A stretch of 6,665 nt of DNA from an uncultured Candidatus Saccharibacteria bacterium (GCA_937988795.1 CALKHY010000125.1:1-6665), one strand, 5' to 3'. Shown: positions 1 to 5,334, counted from the first letter of the stretch. Notes: generated by a model from the sequence alone, not told the origin. Program-made: numbers and translations.

Positions 1-285
1 AGTAGTAACCAGCTCCAGTAACGCCTCGTCGCTGAGCGTGATATTGATAAAGCCTGGACCGGCAACGCTCACCTCTTTGGCCTGGTCGCCAAGCTCCTCA
101 CGCAAAGCACCCGCCAGCTCCTCGGCTATTTCGCGCGGGTTGCGCTTAAGCCGGCCAGCCAGCTGCATGGCGACGTTTGTAGCATAATCGCCAAATTGTT
201 CGTCTGGTCGGGTTAGCTCTACCGGTACGTTGAGGTCGAACACCTTTTTGATCACGCCGGCGAGCGTGTTTCGTATCTCTTCCAT
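1..285 (-). CDS. argS: Arginyl-tRNA synthetase, N-terminal part (partial, cut by window edge)
   Basis: The first 95 codons of a gene running off the left edge, read from the reverse complement starting at the ATG at 283-285. The translation begins MEEIRNTLAGVIKKVF and contains PDEQFGDYATNVAMQLAGRL at about residues 27-46, then NPREIAEEL and VAGPGFINITLS at about 74-85. This pattern (FGDYATN, then NPREIA, then AGPGFIN) is that of the N-terminal additional domain of class I arginyl-tRNA synthetases, which contacts the D-loop corner of tRNA-Arg. The enzyme charges tRNA-Arg with arginine in the cytoplasm. The catalytic HIGH motif lies beyond the window. The gene follows the isomerase gene by 29 bp on the same strand. 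There is no Shine-Dalgarno sequence before the ATG, but an extended -10 element lies just upstream, so the mRNA may be leaderless. The identification is firm from motifs, although the domain is short. Confidence 0.88.
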   Translation of the reverse strand, partial: MEEIRNTLAGVIKKVFDLNVPVELTRPDEQFGDYATNVAMQLAGRLKRNPREIAEELAGALREELGDQAKEVSVAGPGFINITLSDEALLELVTT

Positions 286-293
286 TACAGGAT

Positions 294-302
294 AGTATAA
301 CA
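294..302 (-). promoter_or_regulatory. Extended -10 promoter for argS, probably leaderless
   Basis: On the minus strand TGTTATACT matches an extended -10 (TGN-TATAAT) with one mismatch. Only eight bases separate the hexamer from the argS ATG, so transcription would start about two bases before or at the start codon. No convincing -35 and no ribosome binding site are visible. The element sits in the 29-bp gap after the isomerase stop codon. Readthrough from the upstream gene remains possible. Confidence 0.5.
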
Positions 303-314
303 GATTAGACCAGA

Positions 315-1346
315 TTACTTATTGAGTTCGACTTTGAACCGCTCTACCAGTTCCACTGGTGTTGGGTTTAAGCCGTTCAAAATCGCCAAATAGAGGCTCG
401 TGAAGTCGCCCAGCGCCGCCGCCCAGAGTAGCTGCTTTAGAACAGTGTCACCCTGCACCTGCACAACTTCTGGCGCCGGACGCTTGCCCGACAGCAGACG
501 TTCGGTTACCTCGAACCGTTTTTGTGTACGAGGATGCTCCAAGTTCGAGCGGAGTTCGACAACTGCATACGGCTTGTCCACCGGCTGTTCGCTCCAACCG
601 ATGAACTCGTTGTGGTTAAACTCCGGTAACTGGTTCCACCAGGCCACTGTTTTGGCATTTTCATTAATGCAGATTTTCCACTTGTTGGCCGCTGGTGCCA
701 GCCGGGCGCCGGAATACACCACCACGCTTTTACCCAGCAGCTCCTGTGCCAGCTGCTTGGCAGGGTTTTTGGCGGTCGGCACAGTTGCCGCCCACGCCTC
801 TGTTTGCTTACCCAGCCACTCCCCTGCCTCGTGCAGTTCCTCCAGGCTGCCAGCCGGCACCAGACCGAGCGGTTCAAGCAGCTGGATCAGGCCGGAAAGG
901 CAGTAGAATGTCGACATCCGCGGTTGAATGCCGCCGGGAACGCGAATCAGTGGATAGCCGGCCTGCTCGGCCCGCTCCGCCAGCTTGCCACCGGCTGCGA
1001 GTACTACGATTTGGGCACCCTTTTGTTCAGCCTCGCTGAGCGCCTTAAGCGTTTCCTCTGTATTGCCTGAGTAGCTGGATGCGATAAAGAGCGTGTACTT
1101 GTCGACATACCCCGGAATGTTGTAATTTCGCGAAATCTCAAATGGCACCGAAAGTCCTGGCCATGAATACAAAAACACGGCGTACAGCGCCGAACCACCC
1201 ATACCGCCCAGTACGACGTTTCGAATTTCAGCTGACGGTTGAAAGCTTACGCCAAAATCGTGATGCAAATACTGCCATTGGCGCCCAGCCACCCCCAGCG
1301 CATCGTCGGCGTCTTTTTCGTGGATATATTTTAAATCGTCGAGCAT
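315..1346 (-). CDS. Bifunctional phosphoglucose/phosphomannose isomerase (SIS-domain type)
   Basis: A 343-aa cytoplasmic sugar-phosphate isomerase of the PGI/PMI family, interconverting glucose-6-phosphate or mannose-6-phosphate with fructose-6-phosphate. The N-terminal SIS half shows GMGGSA at residues 48-53, SYSGNTEET at 91-99 (the sugar-phosphate binding loop) and PGGIQPR at 137-143. The C-terminal half shows NENAK at 228-232 and LPEFNHNEF at 240-248, carrying the Glu and His expected to act in ring opening and proton transfer, and ends with a helix GDFTSLYLAILNGLNPTP typical of the family's C-terminal domain. Length fits the family (roughly 300-350 aa). The start ATG has an AGGAA-type site about 11 bases upstream and an extended -10 promoter further up. 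It is divergent from the small gene at 1424 and lies before argS on the same strand. The relative activity on glucose and mannose substrates cannot be read from sequence. Confidence 0.9.
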   Translation of the reverse strand: MLDDLKYIHEKDADDALGVAGRQWQYLHHDFGVSFQPSAEIRNVVLGGMGGSALYAVFLYSWPGLSVPFEISRNYNIPGYVDKYTLFIASSYSGNTEETLKALSEAEQKGAQIVVLAAGGKLAERAEQAGYPLIRVPGGIQPRMSTFYCLSGLIQLLEPLGLVPAGSLEELHEAGEWLGKQTEAWAATVPTAKNPAKQLAQELLGKSVVVYSGARLAPAANKWKICINENAKTVAWWNQLPEFNHNEFIGWSEQPVDKPYAVVELRSNLEHPRTQKRFEVTERLLSGKRPAPEVVQVQGDTVLKQLLWAAALGDFTSLYLAILNGLNPTPVELVERFKVELNK

Positions 1347-1366
1347 ACCTTATGTTCCTATTCCTC

Positions 1367-1395
1367 TTGTGCTTACTTTCTTTGGGTAGTATCAT
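1367..1395 (+). promoter_or_regulatory. Possible promoter of the small gene at 1424
   Basis: TTGTGC (1367-1372) and TATCAT (1390-1395) are separated by 17 bp and point to the gene at 1424. Both hexamers match consensus imperfectly, and other AT-rich hexamers nearby (TAGTAT at 1387, AAGTAT at 1397) could serve instead. The assignment of a promoter to this 77-bp gap is safe because the neighbour is divergent. The exact boxes are uncertain. Confidence 0.3.
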
Positions 1396-1397
1396 TA

Positions 1398-1406
1398 AGT
1401 ATAGCA
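1398..1406 (-). promoter_or_regulatory. Extended -10 promoter of the PGI/PMI gene
   Basis: On the minus strand TGCTATACT matches an extended -10 element. The predicted start near 1391 gives a leader of about 45 bases that includes an AGGAA ribosome binding site. It lies inside the 77-bp divergent gap, so it overlaps the promoter region of the plus-strand gene at 1424. No good -35 is seen, as expected for an extended -10 promoter. Confidence 0.5.
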
Positions 1407-1423
1407 ATTTGTAGGGGAGGAAT

Positions 1424-1906
1424 ATGTTTGGAGGACAAGACAACACTGCCACTATGCAAAGTGGTGACACATTGAAAGGTGCGAACGACTTGGTGGGCAG
1501 TACTAGCACGAACATTCCTGTACAAACAAGTGCCGGCAGCCAGAATGATTCATTTATGGTTGGCTCCTCTGACTCTTCCGCAAGCAGCGCCCCTGCCCTG
1601 CCAGACGACGCTTCGCAAGGCGCTTTTGGCTCTCCGTCCGGAGTCGGTACCGGCGGCGAGCTGCTCGACATCAAAAAGCAGGCGTTGCAGCAGCTTACAC
1701 CTTTGATTAACCATCTCGACCAAACGCCGCTCGAGCGGTTCCGCACGCTCATGATGCTCATACAAGCATCAGACAATCAAACATTGTTAAAAGACGCGTA
1801 CGAGGCGGCACAAAAGATCGAAGACGACAAAATCCGCGCCCAGGCGCTGCTCGATATCATCAACGAAATCAACTACTTCACTCAGCAACAAAATCAGGGT
1901 CAGTAA
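1424..1906 (+). CDS. Hypothetical protein: disordered N-terminus, helical C-terminus
   Basis: A 160-aa protein I do not recognise. Residues 1 to about 75 are low-complexity and rich in Ser, Gly, Ala, Asp, Asn and Gln, with no hydrophobic stretch and no signal peptide, so they are probably disordered. From about residue 78 (GELLDIKKQALQQL) to 152 the sequence is strongly helical, with three likely amphipathic helices: LLDIKKQALQQLTPLINHL, PLERFRTLMMLIQAS and a long segment from about NQTLLKDAYEAAQKIEDDKI through ALLDIINEINYF. It ends in a Gln-rich tail. A strong Shine-Dalgarno sequence (GGGGAGG, 1414-1420) lies four bases from the ATG and fixes the start. It is transcribed alone, divergent from the isomerase and followed by an intrinsic terminator. 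The pattern suggests a small soluble adaptor or scaffold protein, but this is only inference. Confidence 0.75.
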   Translation: MFGGQDNTATMQSGDTLKGANDLVGSTSTNIPVQTSAGSQNDSFMVGSSDSSASSAPALPDDASQGAFGSPSGVGTGGELLDIKKQALQQLTPLINHLDQTPLERFRTLMMLIQASDNQTLLKDAYEAAQKIEDDKIRAQALLDIINEINYFTQQQNQGQ

Positions 1907-1928
1907 TTCTAAACAGTCAAACGAAAAG

Positions 1929-1955
1929 AAGGCCGGAAAAGCTCCGGCCTTTTTA
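1929..1955 (+). terminator. Intrinsic terminator after the 1424 gene
   Basis: A perfect 9-bp stem, AAGGCCGGA (1929-1937) with TCCGGCCTT (1943-1951), closes a 5-base loop and runs into a T tract (1950-1954). It begins 22 bases after the stop codon. The opposite strand shows a weaker T-rich tail, so it may also stop minus-strand transcription. Confidence 0.9.
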
Positions 1956-1977
1956 ACTGCAACTGTTTGTTTGCTTC

Positions 1978-2109
1978 TATAATCCTCCGTCCAGCCCCAC
2001 ACTGTCAAGCCGCTAAAGACTTTATTACATCACCCATCCAACAATAAAGCTCACGGATGGCCAATCTCAAAAAACCAAAAATCCCTCGGATTCATTCCGA
2101 GGGATTTTT
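1978..2109 (+). ncRNA. Candidate small RNA unit between two terminators
   Basis: Between the terminator at 1929-1955 and the one at 2077-2109 lies about 120 bp with no credible ORF. A perfect TATAAT (1978-1983) on the plus strand would start an RNA near 1990 that ends at the second terminator, about 120 nt long. A small hairpin is possible (CCATCC 2034-2039 with GGATGG 2055-2060). Weak points: the -35 is poor (TTAACT with a 19-bp spacer), and on the other strand a perfect TTGACA (2003-2008) faces a GATTAT 18 bp away, so direction is ambiguous. No known RNA family is recognised. Confidence 0.25.
2077..2109. terminator. Bidirectional intrinsic terminator, downstream of groEL
   Basis: A perfect 14-bp stem: AAAAATCCCTCGGA (2077-2090) pairs with TCCGAGGGATTTTT (2096-2109) around a 5-base loop. 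It has A tracts on one flank and T tracts on the other, so it works in both directions. On the minus strand it ends the groES-groEL transcript about 80-110 bases after the groEL stop. On the plus strand it would end any RNA arising in the 1956-2076 gap. Confidence 0.92.
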
Positions 2110-2130
2110 ATCATTGGAGGGAAAGGATCT

Positions 2131-2184
2131 CTCGCCAAGGGCGAGGCTAAGGAAAGGGGAACCTTTCTGGGTTCCCTTTCCTTA
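2131..2184 (-). other. Two stem-loops in the groEL 3' UTR
   Basis: Directly after the groEL stop codon, the minus-strand transcript folds into a hairpin with arms at 2170-2184 and 2148-2163 (15 bp, one bulged base at the G run 2156-2159, 6-base loop). It is followed by a short hairpin with arms CTCGCC (2131-2136) and GGCGAG (2140-2145). Neither has a T tract, so they are not classic terminators. The true terminator follows at 2077-2109. They probably protect the groEL 3' end or retard exonucleases. A purine-rich copy GGGAAAGG at 2119-2126 could pair with the same arm (2174-2181), allowing an alternative fold. Confidence 0.65.
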
Positions 2185-2189
2185 TATCA

Positions 2190-3830
2190 CTACATCATTC
2201 CCATAGAAGCTGGGTCAGCGCCACTTTCCTTCTTCTCGGGCACTTCGACAACCAGCGCGCCCATGGTAATGCTGGTGCCGGCAATCGAAACAGCGTTGAG
2301 CAGCGCCTCCTTGGTCACGCGGGCTGGGTCGACCACGCCGGCAGCCTTGAGGTCGACCAGCTGGGTCGGGTTGTTGACATCAACACCAAAGCCCGGCTTG
2401 CCGTTCTTGACTTGCGGCAGCCACTCGTCGGCGTTGATGCCGGCGTTGGTGAGCAGAATGCGGAACGGCTGCTCCAGCGCGTTCTTGAGAATCTGCTTAC
2501 CGGCAGTGATAGCTGCGTCATCGTCGGTCGAAGTGGTAATAGCGCTCGTCAGATTGATGAGTGTTACGCCACCACCAGGCACGATACCCTCGGCCAGAGC
2601 GGCCTTGACAGCAGCAACGGCGTCGTCAACGCGGAACTTCTTCTCTTCAATCTCGGTTTCGGTCGCACCACCAACCTTGATGACTGCAACCTTGCCGGAG
2701 AGTGCAGCGCGGCGCTTCTCGAGCTGCTCGCGGTCGTAGTCGCTGGTGGTAGCAGCAATCTGGGCATTGATCTGGTTGATACGCGCAGTAACGTCAGCGG
2801 CGTTGCCAGCACCCTCAACAATGGTGGTGTCGTCCTTGTCAACGATCACCTTGCGGGCCGAACCGATCATGCTGAGGTCAGCGTTCTCGAAAGTAATGCC
2901 GCGGTCTTCGGTGATGACGGTTGCGCCGGTCAGGATAGCGATGTCTTCCAGGATCTCCTTGCGGCGGTCACCGAAGGACGGTGCCTTTACGGCAACGGTG
3001 TTGAACACACCCTTCAAGCGGTTGAGAATCAGAGTGGCAAGCGCCTCGCCCTCGACGTCCTCGGCGATGATGACCAGGTCCTTCTTGCCAGCTTGCGCCA
3101 GCTTCTCGAGGATCGGCAGGAACTCCTGGACCGAGCTGATCTTCTTGTCGGTAATCAGGATGGCCGGCTTGTCGTAGACAGCCTCCATGCGGGCGGTGTC
3201 AGTGACCATGTATGGGCTAATGTAGCCGCGGTCGAAGGTGAAACCTTCGACAACTTCACTCTCGAGCTCGAGGCTCTGACCTTCCTCGACGGTCACCACA
3301 CCATCGCGGCCAACCTTGTCCATGACGTCGGCGATGAGGTCACCGATCTCCTTGTCGCCGGCGCTGATGGTGGCAACTTCGGCAATGCGACTCTTGTTGC
3401 CGGCGATGTCCTCGCGCATGCCGTCGAGCTTGGCCAGCACCTCCTGGGCGGCAGCCTCAAGGCCTTTGCGAAGCAGCATCGGGTTGTGGCCGGCAGCAAT
3501 CAGCTTGTTGGCCTCATTCAGGATGTGGTAGGTCAGCACGGTCACAGTGGTGGTACCATCACCAGCCACGTCGTTCATCTTGCTGGCCGCCTGCTTGATG
3601 AGCTCGGCACCAACCTTGTAGCCCAAGGTCTCGTCGTCAACATCGGCAATCTCCACGCCCTTAGCTACGGTTACGCCGTCGTGGGTCACGGTCGGCGCGC
3701 CAAAGCTCTTGCTGATGACCACATTGCGGCCCTTCGGACCCATGGTGGTCTTTACTGCGTTGTACAGAATTTGTGCGCCGGCAAGCACGCGCCTGCGGGC
3801 ATCGTCGTCGTAGAACACCTTCTTTGCCAT
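2190..3830 (-). CDS. groEL: 60 kDa chaperonin GroEL
   Basis: A 546-aa group I chaperonin, close to the usual ~548. It forms tetradecameric double rings that fold cytoplasmic proteins with GroES and ATP. Equatorial ATP-site motifs are present: TTMGPKG at 28-34, THDGVTVA at 49-56 (Asp51), GDGTTT at 90-95 with Asp91, and VDDA at 401-404 whose Asp403 matches the hydrolytic Asp398 of E. coli. GIVPGGG at 415-421 is also present. The apical domain keeps VIIAEDVEGEALATL (about 253-267) and KAPSFGDRRKEILEDIA (about 282-298). The C-terminal Gly-Gly-Met tail is reduced to SMGMM. The gene follows groES by 11 bp. Its ribosome binding site AGGAGG overlaps the groES stop codon TAG, so translation is probably coupled. 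Expression should follow the CIRCE-controlled promoter before groES. A bidirectional terminator ends the operon. Confidence 0.98.
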   Translation of the reverse strand: MAKKVFYDDDARRRVLAGAQILYNAVKTTMGPKGRNVVISKSFGAPTVTHDGVTVAKGVEIADVDDETLGYKVGAELIKQAASKMNDVAGDGTTTVTVLTYHILNEANKLIAAGHNPMLLRKGLEAAAQEVLAKLDGMREDIAGNKSRIAEVATISAGDKEIGDLIADVMDKVGRDGVVTVEEGQSLELESEVVEGFTFDRGYISPYMVTDTARMEAVYDKPAILITDKKISSVQEFLPILEKLAQAGKKDLVIIAEDVEGEALATLILNRLKGVFNTVAVKAPSFGDRRKEILEDIAILTGATVITEDRGITFENADLSMIGSARKVIVDKDDTTIVEGAGNAADVTARINQINAQIAATTSDYDREQLEKRRAALSGKVAVIKVGGATETEIEEKKFRVDDAVAAVKAALAEGIVPGGGVTLINLTSAITTSTDDDAAITAGKQILKNALEQPFRILLTNAGINADEWLPQVKNGKPGFGVDVNNPTQLVDLKAAGVVDPARVTKEALLNAVSIAGTSITMGALVVEVPEKKESGADPASMGMM

Positions 3831-3841
3831 CGGTCGTCCTC

Positions 3842-4108
3842 CTATTTAATGGTTGCGAGTATATCTTCTTCTTTAACGAGCAGGTACTCTACGCCGTCCA
3901 CTTTGACCTCGGTCGGGCTGTAGCTTTTGTACAAAATACGGTCGCCAACTTTGACTTGCTTGGCGTCGGGGCCGGTTGCCAGCACCTTGGCCACCTTTGG
4001 CTTTTCGGTTGCCTTGTCTGGCAAGTACAGGCCACTAGCCGTCTTGGTCGGCGCTTCTTCGGGTTGGGCGACAACGTAGTCGCCAAGAGGGTTAACGCTC
4101 ACGCTCAT
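3842..4108 (-). CDS. groES: 10 kDa co-chaperonin GroES (short, lacking the roof hairpin)
   Basis: An 88-aa lid protein of the GroEL cage. The N-terminal strand NPLGDYVVAQPEE (6-18) is followed by the mobile loop TKTASGLYLPDKA (21-33), whose Gly-Leu-Tyr-Leu core corresponds to the GroEL-binding Ile-Val-Leu of E. coli. KVGDRILY (53-60) and LVKEEDILATIK at the end are typical. Compared from memory with E. coli GroES (97 aa), the segment between VLATG (42-46) and KVGD (53-56) has 6 residues instead of 15, which accounts for the whole length difference. This segment forms the roof beta-hairpin of the dome. The start ATG has GGAGGA nine bases upstream. It is the first gene of the groESL operon, with a leader of about 75 bases. 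Confidence 0.96.
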   Translation of the reverse strand: MSVSVNPLGDYVVAQPEEAPTKTASGLYLPDKATEKPKVAKVLATGPDAKQVKVGDRILYKSYSPTEVKVDGVEYLLVKEEDILATIK

Positions 4109-4149
4109 ACGGTTTTATCCTCCATTACATTCTGTTTTTAGCAAAGACG

Positions 4150-4176
4150 TTAGCACTTAAATAGTTCGAGTGCCAA
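4150..4176 (-). promoter_or_regulatory. CIRCE operator 1 (HrcA site) in the groES leader
   Basis: TTAGCACTT-N9-GAGTGCCAA matches the CIRCE consensus TTAGCACTC-N9-GAGTGCTAA at 16 of 18 arm positions, with the exact 9-bp spacer. The arms extend outward by ACG/CGT (4147-4179). It lies just downstream of the predicted transcription start (about 4183). HrcA is known to bind CIRCE and repress groE operons until heat stress. No hrcA gene is in this window. Confidence 0.93.
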
Positions 4177-4180
4177 CGTG

Positions 4181-4207
4181 TCAGCACTAACTATAGCCAA
4201 GTGCTAA
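4181..4207 (-). promoter_or_regulatory. CIRCE operator 2, overlapping the groES -10
   Basis: TCAGCACTA-N9-AAGTGCTAA matches the CIRCE arms at 15 of 18 positions with the exact 9-bp spacer. Its spacer contains most of the -10 box, and its distal arm lies in the promoter spacer, so bound HrcA would block RNA polymerase directly. Its centre is 31 bp, close to three helical turns, from the centre of CIRCE 1, which would place two dimers on the same face. Confidence 0.88.
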
Positions 4208-4219
4208 TTCACCTGTCAA
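4190..4219 (-). promoter_or_regulatory. Sigma-70-type promoter of groES-groEL
   Basis: A perfect -35 TTGACA (4214-4219) and a -10 TATAGT (4190-4195) are 18 bp apart. The predicted start is near 4183. The stop codon TGA of the upstream gene (4216-4218) is embedded in the -35 box, so the promoter and the end of that gene share bases. Confidence 0.9.
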
Positions 4220-5064
4220 GCCATACTTGGCACACGTTGCTGCGGCACCTGCCGAACGGCCTGCTTGGGCCAAAAGGCGTCCGTCAACTCCATAATGTCG
4301 CCATACACAATGGTCTCATTATCGGCAAATGCCCGAACAATGCTCAAAATAAACCCTGATTTATGGAGATCGTTGCACCAGAGCATGGCCCGATAGTCGT
4401 CAACCGTACACGCCCGAAGCACTTTTTTGATGTCAATAACCCCGTTATCCGCGAAGTCTGAAATATCTCTGCCTGTGTGATTCGCCCACCCAAGTACCAA
4501 AGGAATATTAAAATCAGGCTCACGCAACAGGTCGGCCAGTGATTCCTTTTCATTGTCGTCGAGCCCAGGGACGTTCACAATAGCCGGGATTGCTGTTATG
4601 CCCTCGATCTCCACAGCATCGGCGCCAGTCCCTACATACTCATCGGTTAAGAGGTCAGCGTAATCGGCCGCCAAGGCCTCACCCAGTTCACTAAAGGCCA
4701 CGTCGGCCCTTGGTTCATTGTTGGCAACAGCGGCCACAAGAGCATTGGCCGAGCTCTCAGAACCGTCGTACCCTTCCCTAACCAGCAAATCAACAATTCG
4801 GGCCGTCCGCTTGCTACCGTGAAGAAAGGGTTGGACGAGGAAGATTGTGGTTGCCAACAACCGGCCTACCGCAGGCAGGCGGCCATCCATCTTTTGCACA
4901 CCCTCCCACGTCTGCTGCAGTAATTCATCACGCAGCTCCGGGTCTGGCGCCAAATACACAATCGGTCCATCAGTCCCGTCGTGTGAAAATTTCTCCATGC
5001 ACATGGCAGCCTCGCTAAAGCCACGGGATGCAGTGGGGGTGTTCGTCGCAATACCATTAATCAC
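4216..5064 (-). CDS. Fic-like protein with degenerate catalytic motif (larger half of a split gene)
   Basis: A 282-aa reading frame opening with GTG at 5064. Residues 62-101 (from RLPAVGRLLATTIF through QPFLHGSKRTAR at 78-89 to LLVREGYDG) align well with the Fic/Doc core helices, where the usual motif is HPFxxGN[G/K]R followed by TAR and LL...GY. Here the catalytic His is Gln78, the usual Asp/Glu is His82 and the Asn is Ser84, while Phe80, Gly83, Lys85 and Arg86 remain. Active Fic enzymes transfer AMP or phosphate to protein side chains; this one would be catalytically altered or inactive. The remaining 180 residues are acidic and helical, with no match I recognise. There is no ribosome binding site before the GTG, which overlaps the end of the upstream frame by 8 bases. 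An in-frame UGA lies four codons before it, so this half probably depends on translation of the upstream frame or on a frameshift. Its own stop lies in the groESL -35. Confidence 0.6.
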   Translation of the reverse strand: MINGIATNTPTASRGFSEAAMCMEKFSHDGTDGPIVYLAPDPELRDELLQQTWEGVQKMDGRLPAVGRLLATTIFLVQPFLHGSKRTARIVDLLVREGYDGSESSANALVAAVANNEPRADVAFSELGEALAADYADLLTDEYVGTGADAVEIEGITAIPAIVNVPGLDDNEKESLADLLREPDFNIPLVLGWANHTGRDISDFADNGVIDIKKVLRACTVDDYRAMLWCNDLHKSGFILSIVRAFADNETIVYGDIMELTDAFWPKQAVRQVPQQRVPSMA

Positions 5065-5281
5065 AGCGAGCCATCAATAAACTGGCCGTATGACAGCTGG
5101 TACGCAACGCTTCACGGTTGTTGGCATCGCCGAATACTGGAGCGGCACCAACGTAATCCAATACCCGCAGCAACCGGGCGGCAGCGGCTATCTGGGATCT
5201 TTCAGTCTGGACTGGCGGTTCTGCAAAGAATAGTGATGAAGCCAAGGGCGGCCCACCCCTTTCAAAAGAAAGAACGTTCAT
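5057..5281 (-). CDS. Short upstream frame, likely N-terminus of the Fic-like gene
   Basis: A 74-aa frame whose ATG (5279-5281) lies only ten bases after a near-consensus -10, so it is the frame that transcription points to. It reads MNVLSFERGG at the start and becomes helical from about residue 27 (ERSQIAAAARLLRVLDYVG) to TASLLMARCD. It ends at TAA (5057-5059), overlapping the GTG of the next frame in TGTGATTAA. Removing a single base near 5063-5068 would join the two frames into one protein of about 354 aa, reading through LLMA into VINGIA. A length of some 150 residues before a Fic motif is usual for full Fic proteins. The alternatives are a natural frameshift (decaying gene), a sequencing or assembly error, or two coupled genes. 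As a separate protein I do not recognise it. Confidence 0.5.
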   Translation of the reverse strand: MNVLSFERGGPPLASSLFFAEPPVQTERSQIAAAARLLRVLDYVGAAPVFGDANNREALRTSCHTASLLMARCD

Positions 5282-5282
5282 A

Positions 5283-5324
5283 TATGATCTTATTATATCA
5301 TAAAATTGAATTTATTGCAATAAA
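5283..5324. promoter_or_regulatory. Two palindromes embracing the promoter: possible operator
   Basis: TTTATTGCAATAAA (5311-5324) is a perfect 14-bp palindrome lying over the -35 box. A second inverted repeat, TATGAT (5283-5288) with ATCATA (5297-5302), brackets the -10 and the predicted start. Symmetry at both boxes suggests binding of a dimeric regulator. AT-rich promoters can show such symmetry by chance, so this is tentative. Confidence 0.35.
5292..5320 (-). promoter_or_regulatory. Near-leaderless promoter of the split Fic-like gene
   Basis: TTGCAA (5315-5320), a 17-bp spacer, then a perfect TATAAT (5292-5297) that is also extended (TGA-TATAAT). The predicted start near 5285 leaves about four bases before the ATG at 5281, so the message is effectively leaderless and lacks a ribosome binding site. 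Confidence 0.75.
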
Positions 5325-5334
5325 CTATGGCGGG

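Noticed and set aside
2057..2206. A short plus-strand ORF starting MANLKKPK through the terminator
   Set aside because: It has no ribosome binding site, runs through the terminator and the groEL 3' hairpins, and has no coding character.
2412..3923. A 503-codon open frame on the plus strand opposite groEL and groES
   Set aside because: It is the mirror of strongly conserved chaperonin genes. Long antisense frames are a common artefact of GC-rich groEL coding and the translation has no recognisable motif.
4216..4218. UGA as glycine (code 25) rather than stop
   Set aside because: groEL, groES and the isomerase contain no in-frame UGA at conserved glycines, and this UGA ends a frame exactly at the groESL promoter.
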